Shown: positions 3,871 through 6,196 of the stretch, one piece after another
How positions within the stretch are numbered: the stretch's first letter is position 1
How the letters are laid out: each line of letters opens with the position of its first letter
Assembly (NCBI GenBank): GCA_964523005.1
Contig: CAZFZL010000090.1
Span: 1-6,196, forward strand
Direction: 5' to 3'
From: UMGS1307 sp964523005
Lineage (GTDB): Bacteria; Bacillota; Clostridia; Oscillospirales; CAG-382
DNA: 6,196 nt
The notes under the pieces: generated by a model
What the model saw: only the letters and a program-made list of their open reading frames with translations
Databases searched by the model: none
Told to the model about the DNA's origin: nothing
Translations under genes and position numbers: made by a program

Positions 3871-6102
3871 ATGAAACGTTTGCACTTTAGAAAATATATT
3901 GCCCTTCTGCTGATATTGGTTATGACAGCTGCCGTAGTCCCTTCGGTACAGGCTTACGGAACGGAGGACAGCTTACTGATAGTAACACACGCAAACGTTG
4001 TCGCCTCGTATGAGGGGGCTGCGATTATTTATACCTCTGTCAAAGACGATACCATCACAAGCTACGGCACTTTTGAATGGTGGACAGTAGTCGTTTTTGA
4101 ATGGGATAAAGAAGACGGGGTCTATAAAGTCACAAGCGTTGACAACACTATGGGCAGAGCAAAATCCGGGACGGAAATTCCGGAGAACGGTTTTATTTAC
4201 GCCGTCAACATCGGAAACAATTACCCCGAACTTTATAAGAAAGATCCTGATAAATACGCCTCCTACAAGAATTCGCCAAACTATATCAACGAATCGGCGA
4301 CGCTCTCATTTGAACTTGCGGGAGCGCTTCAGGTCGGAGACACCGCGTATTGCTACGGCGGAGATTTTCTTAACGGTTCAATGTCTGACAACGGAAAGCT
4401 TTGGTACAGTGCAGGCTATGAATCGGAAACATATATAAAAATCGGGGATCCGGAGATAACCACTGACGTTCCGTTCGATCCGGTCGAAGCTGCAAAGAAA
4501 AAAGTAGGATATGTTCTCGGAATCAATAAAATAAACGCCGCGGTTGCAGAAGGACAAGCTACCGTTTTTACGCCCAAATGGGGAGAAACTATCAGAGAAG
4601 ACAATATATATTCTGATTTTTCATGGTTTCGTGTCGCTGTCTTCGACTGGAGCGATTCCGAGGGCGCATATGTTGTCACAAGCGTGAGCACTGATGTCGC
4701 GTCGAATATTCCCAAGGACGCACTCATCCCGAAAAACGGTTTTGTGCTTACCGCATGTATCGGAAATGACTACTCTGTGAGCGGCGGAGTCAATTATATC
4801 AACAAAGTCGCAACCGGAACGTATAACGCTCTTGAAAACGTCGAGGTTGGCGACCATGCGTATCTTGTGGGAATAGATATTGATAACGGTACGGCTGAAA
4901 TGAACGACGAGCTGTATTATTCCGATGAATTTGAGACAAAAGCCAAAATATATCTCAACGTACCGCCGGAAACCGGTAATTCGTATCGCCCCGATACGAG
5001 CCTCGAAAGACTTGATTCACCCTTTATTTCCGGTGTCAGCACAATTCATGCCGTGGGCGATATTACTGTAAGCTGGGAAGAGATCGAATCAGCTTCAGTA
5101 TACTATGTTTCGCTTCAGGATATATCCGCCTGCAGCGATGGCGAGTATGTGTTTGCAAACGAACATATTGACAGCGGCGACGGCTTCGTTATAGACGAAA
5201 GTATGATAGAAATTGGCAGAAAATACAGACTTACAGTTGTTGCAGCCGCTCTTGGTTACCGCTCTTCACGTGTCACCCGGACGGAAATATATGTTGTCAG
5301 TGAAACTGCTGTTGACAGTGTGTTTTCCGACAGGACCGTTGTCGCATTCGGTGATTCTATAACTGCCTTTACAGGCTGGGTCGGAATGCTGCCGGGATTT
5401 ATCGGCACAAACGTAATCAACGCAGGCGTCGGCGGAAATACTACAATACACGCCATAGCGCGGTTGAAAAAAGACATCATCGAGCTGAATCCCGATGTTG
5501 TTATAGTAAACTTCGGGATGAACGACGCCGCTATGAAGCTATCAGACTATACCAATCTCGTGAGCATCGACAGCTATGAGAAAAATATGCGTTCGATCAT
5601 CACGCAAATAATCGCGGCGGGCGCTAACGTGATACTTGTCACACCTCATCCCGTCTGCACCGATTATGGCTTTTACTCGGCGGGTGGCGACGGACTCGAT
5701 TATTCCGACGACAGCTTCAGCGAATATATCGATGTGATAAGAAAGCTCGCCGGCGAATACGATACCGGACTTATCGATATAAATAAGTATTGTGAGGACG
5801 AAGACCTTGACATGATATGCGCTCAGGGCGACGGAATACACCTGAGCGAATACGGACACACAAAATACTGCGAATGGATAAGCAATTATCTGCTTGAAAA
5901 CTATAAGACCGACAGCGATTTTGACGGAGATACTTCAGACGAAAGCGATGTTTCTGAGGTTTCTCTCGTTTTTGATACGAGCGATGATAATAAAAACACA
6001 TCCACCGCAAAGGTGTGGGCTGTTATCACGGTGTTGATGCTCGTGTGCGTCGGAGTGATCGCTTATGTGTTAATCTCAAAAAAACGCGGATCGGATTTTT
6101 GA
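3871..6102 (+). CDS. Membrane-anchored surface SGNH/GDSL hydrolase with two N-terminal repeat modules
   Basis: This is a 743-residue extracellular protein. The chosen ATG follows AAAGGA (3853-3858) by 12 bases; an in-frame ATG at 3850 would sit about 5 bases from the predicted transcript start and has no ribosome site. Residues 1-28 are a signal peptide (cut likely after VQA). Residues ~34-192 and ~212-363 are two copies of one module. Residues ~378-477 look like a fibronectin-III-type beta domain. The SGNH hydrolase (~488-678) has all the marks: FGDSIT with nucleophile Ser496, GVGGNT (519-524), FGMND with Asn551, and DGIH with Asp654 and His657. A Ser/Thr/Asp/Glu-rich linker (~679-713) leads to one membrane segment (~715-735) and the tail SKKRGSDF, so the enzyme is tethered to the cell membrane facing out; no LPXTG signal exists. 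The likely reaction is ester hydrolysis, probably carbohydrate deacetylation given the rhamnosidase nearby, but a lipase or other esterase role is not excluded. No clear terminator follows. Confidence 0.9.
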   Translation: MKRLHFRKYIALLLILVMTAAVVPSVQAYGTEDSLLIVTHANVVASYEGAAIIYTSVKDDTITSYGTFEWWTVVVFEWDKEDGVYKVTSVDNTMGRAKSGTEIPENGFIYAVNIGNNYPELYKKDPDKYASYKNSPNYINESATLSFELAGALQVGDTAYCYGGDFLNGSMSDNGKLWYSAGYESETYIKIGDPEITTDVPFDPVEAAKKKVGYVLGINKINAAVAEGQATVFTPKWGETIREDNIYSDFSWFRVAVFDWSDSEGAYVVTSVSTDVASNIPKDALIPKNGFVLTACIGNDYSVSGGVNYINKVATGTYNALENVEVGDHAYLVGIDIDNGTAEMNDELYYSDEFETKAKIYLNVPPETGNSYRPDTSLERLDSPFISGVSTIHAVGDITVSWEEIESASVYYVSLQDISACSDGEYVFANEHIDSGDGFVIDESMIEIGRKYRLTVVAAALGYRSSRVTRTEIYVVSETAVDSVFSDRTVVAFGDSITAFTGWVGMLPGFIGTNVINAGVGGNTTIHAIARLKKDIIELNPDVVIVNFGMNDAAMKLSDYTNLVSIDSYEKNMRSIITQIIAAGANVILVTPHPVCTDYGFYSAGGDGLDYSDDSFSEYIDVIRKLAGEYDTGLIDINKYCEDEDLDMICAQGDGIHLSEYGHTKYCEWISNYLLENYKTDSDFDGDTSDESDVSEVSLVFDTSDDNKNTSTAKVWAVITVLMLVCVGVIAYVLISKKRGSDF
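3970..4446 (+). repeat. Module copy 1 in the SGNH protein (residues ~34-192)
   Basis: The shared landmarks, in order, are a YT/FTP strand, FEWWTVVVFEWDKEDGVYKV, VTSV, IPENGFIYAVNIGN, NYIN, LQVGDTAYCYGGD and YSAGYESETYIKIG. This copy carries an insertion (about residues 119-136, rich in Lys, Tyr and Asp) that copy 2 lacks. The module is all-beta in appearance. Bounds are approximate. Confidence 0.75.
4504..4959 (+). repeat. Module copy 2 in the SGNH protein (residues ~212-363)
   Basis: It matches copy 1 along its length: FSWFRVAVFDWSDSEGAYVV, VTSV, IPKNGFVLTACIGN, NYIN, VEVGDHAYLVGID and YSDEFETKAKIYLN. The copies have diverged, so the duplication is old. The pattern FTPKWG ... IPKNGFVL ... 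VGD recalls, from memory, a domain placed ahead of catalytic domains in Bacillota phosphodiester-glycosidase-like and GH10-like proteins; this is a suggestion, not an assignment. Confidence 0.75.
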
Positions 6103-6172
6103 TAATAATAAAAAAACATATTGAAAAATACTTTTATTCTGTTATGGGCATCTCTAAAAATCAGGAAAGCTA

Positions 6173-6196
6173 TTTACAAACAAAATAATATGTGAT
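6173..6196 (+). promoter_or_regulatory. Probable promoter cut by the right window edge
   Basis: TTTACA (6173-6178), a 17-base spacer ending in TGTGA, and then T as the last base of the window match the -35, spacer and TGN extension of the other promoters here, with the -10 hexamer beginning at the final base. The remaining 6103-6172 is AT-rich, with no gene and no GC-rich terminator hairpin. Confidence 0.4.

Noticed and set aside
4416..5859. Open frames of 61-105 codons antisense to the SGNH gene
   Set aside because: They are shadows of a strongly supported coding region with conserved catalytic motifs on the plus strand.
6103..6172. Terminator for the SGNH gene
   Set aside because: A- and T-rich runs are present, but no GC-containing stem could be drawn; termination may lie elsewhere or be factor-dependent.
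6144..6188. Mini open frame beginning MGISKNQ in the last 60 bases
   Set aside because: It ends after 14 codons, has no ribosome site, and probably overlaps the promoter of the next gene.

Overview
The window looks like chromosomal DNA of an anaerobic Bacillota species, probably a gut-type member of class Clostridia. The signs are Gram-positive-style signal peptides, a lipoprotein, strong AGGAG-type ribosome sites, TTGACA/TATAAT-type promoters with 17-base spacers, and gene families (short GH78 rhamnosidase, DUF4430-like lipoprotein, surface SGNH hydrolase with a C-terminal membrane anchor) that are common there. The assignment is inference from gene content, not from a marker gene.

Layout, left to right. 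Bases 1-328 (minus strand) hold the first 109 codons of an MFS-type membrane transporter that runs off the left edge. Bases 329-456 are its leader plus a rho-independent terminator. Bases 457-532 are a complete tRNA-Ala (anticodon CGC, minus strand, CCA encoded), with a very good promoter upstream at 582-610. That promoter sits inside a nested, nearly two-fold symmetric inverted repeat (556-617), which may also be the terminator of the next gene. Bases 649-3114 (minus) are a complete cytoplasmic GH78 alpha-L-rhamnosidase. Bases 3250-3699 (minus) are a small lipoprotein with a DUF4430-like domain and its own consensus promoter. Bases 3700-3870 are a divergent promoter region. Bases 3871-6102 (plus) are a 743-residue cell-surface protein: signal peptide, two copies of a ~155-residue module, a fibronectin-III-like domain, an SGNH/GDSL hydrolase domain, an acidic linker and a C-terminal membrane anchor. 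The last 94 bases hold no gene, but appear to end inside a promoter for the next plus-strand gene.

How the genes may work together (inference): the surface SGNH enzyme could remove acyl groups from a plant or mucosal glycan, a transporter could bring in released oligosaccharides, and the GH78 enzyme would cut alpha-L-rhamnosyl ends in the cytoplasm. The genes have separate promoters and are not one operon, so this is a neighbourhood argument only. The lipoprotein and SGNH genes are divergent and share a 171-base control region.

No phage, transposon, CRISPR or defence system is visible. The most interesting items are the duplicated N-terminal module of the SGNH protein, the symmetric element around the tRNA promoter, and a recurring TGN-extended -10 signature in the promoters.
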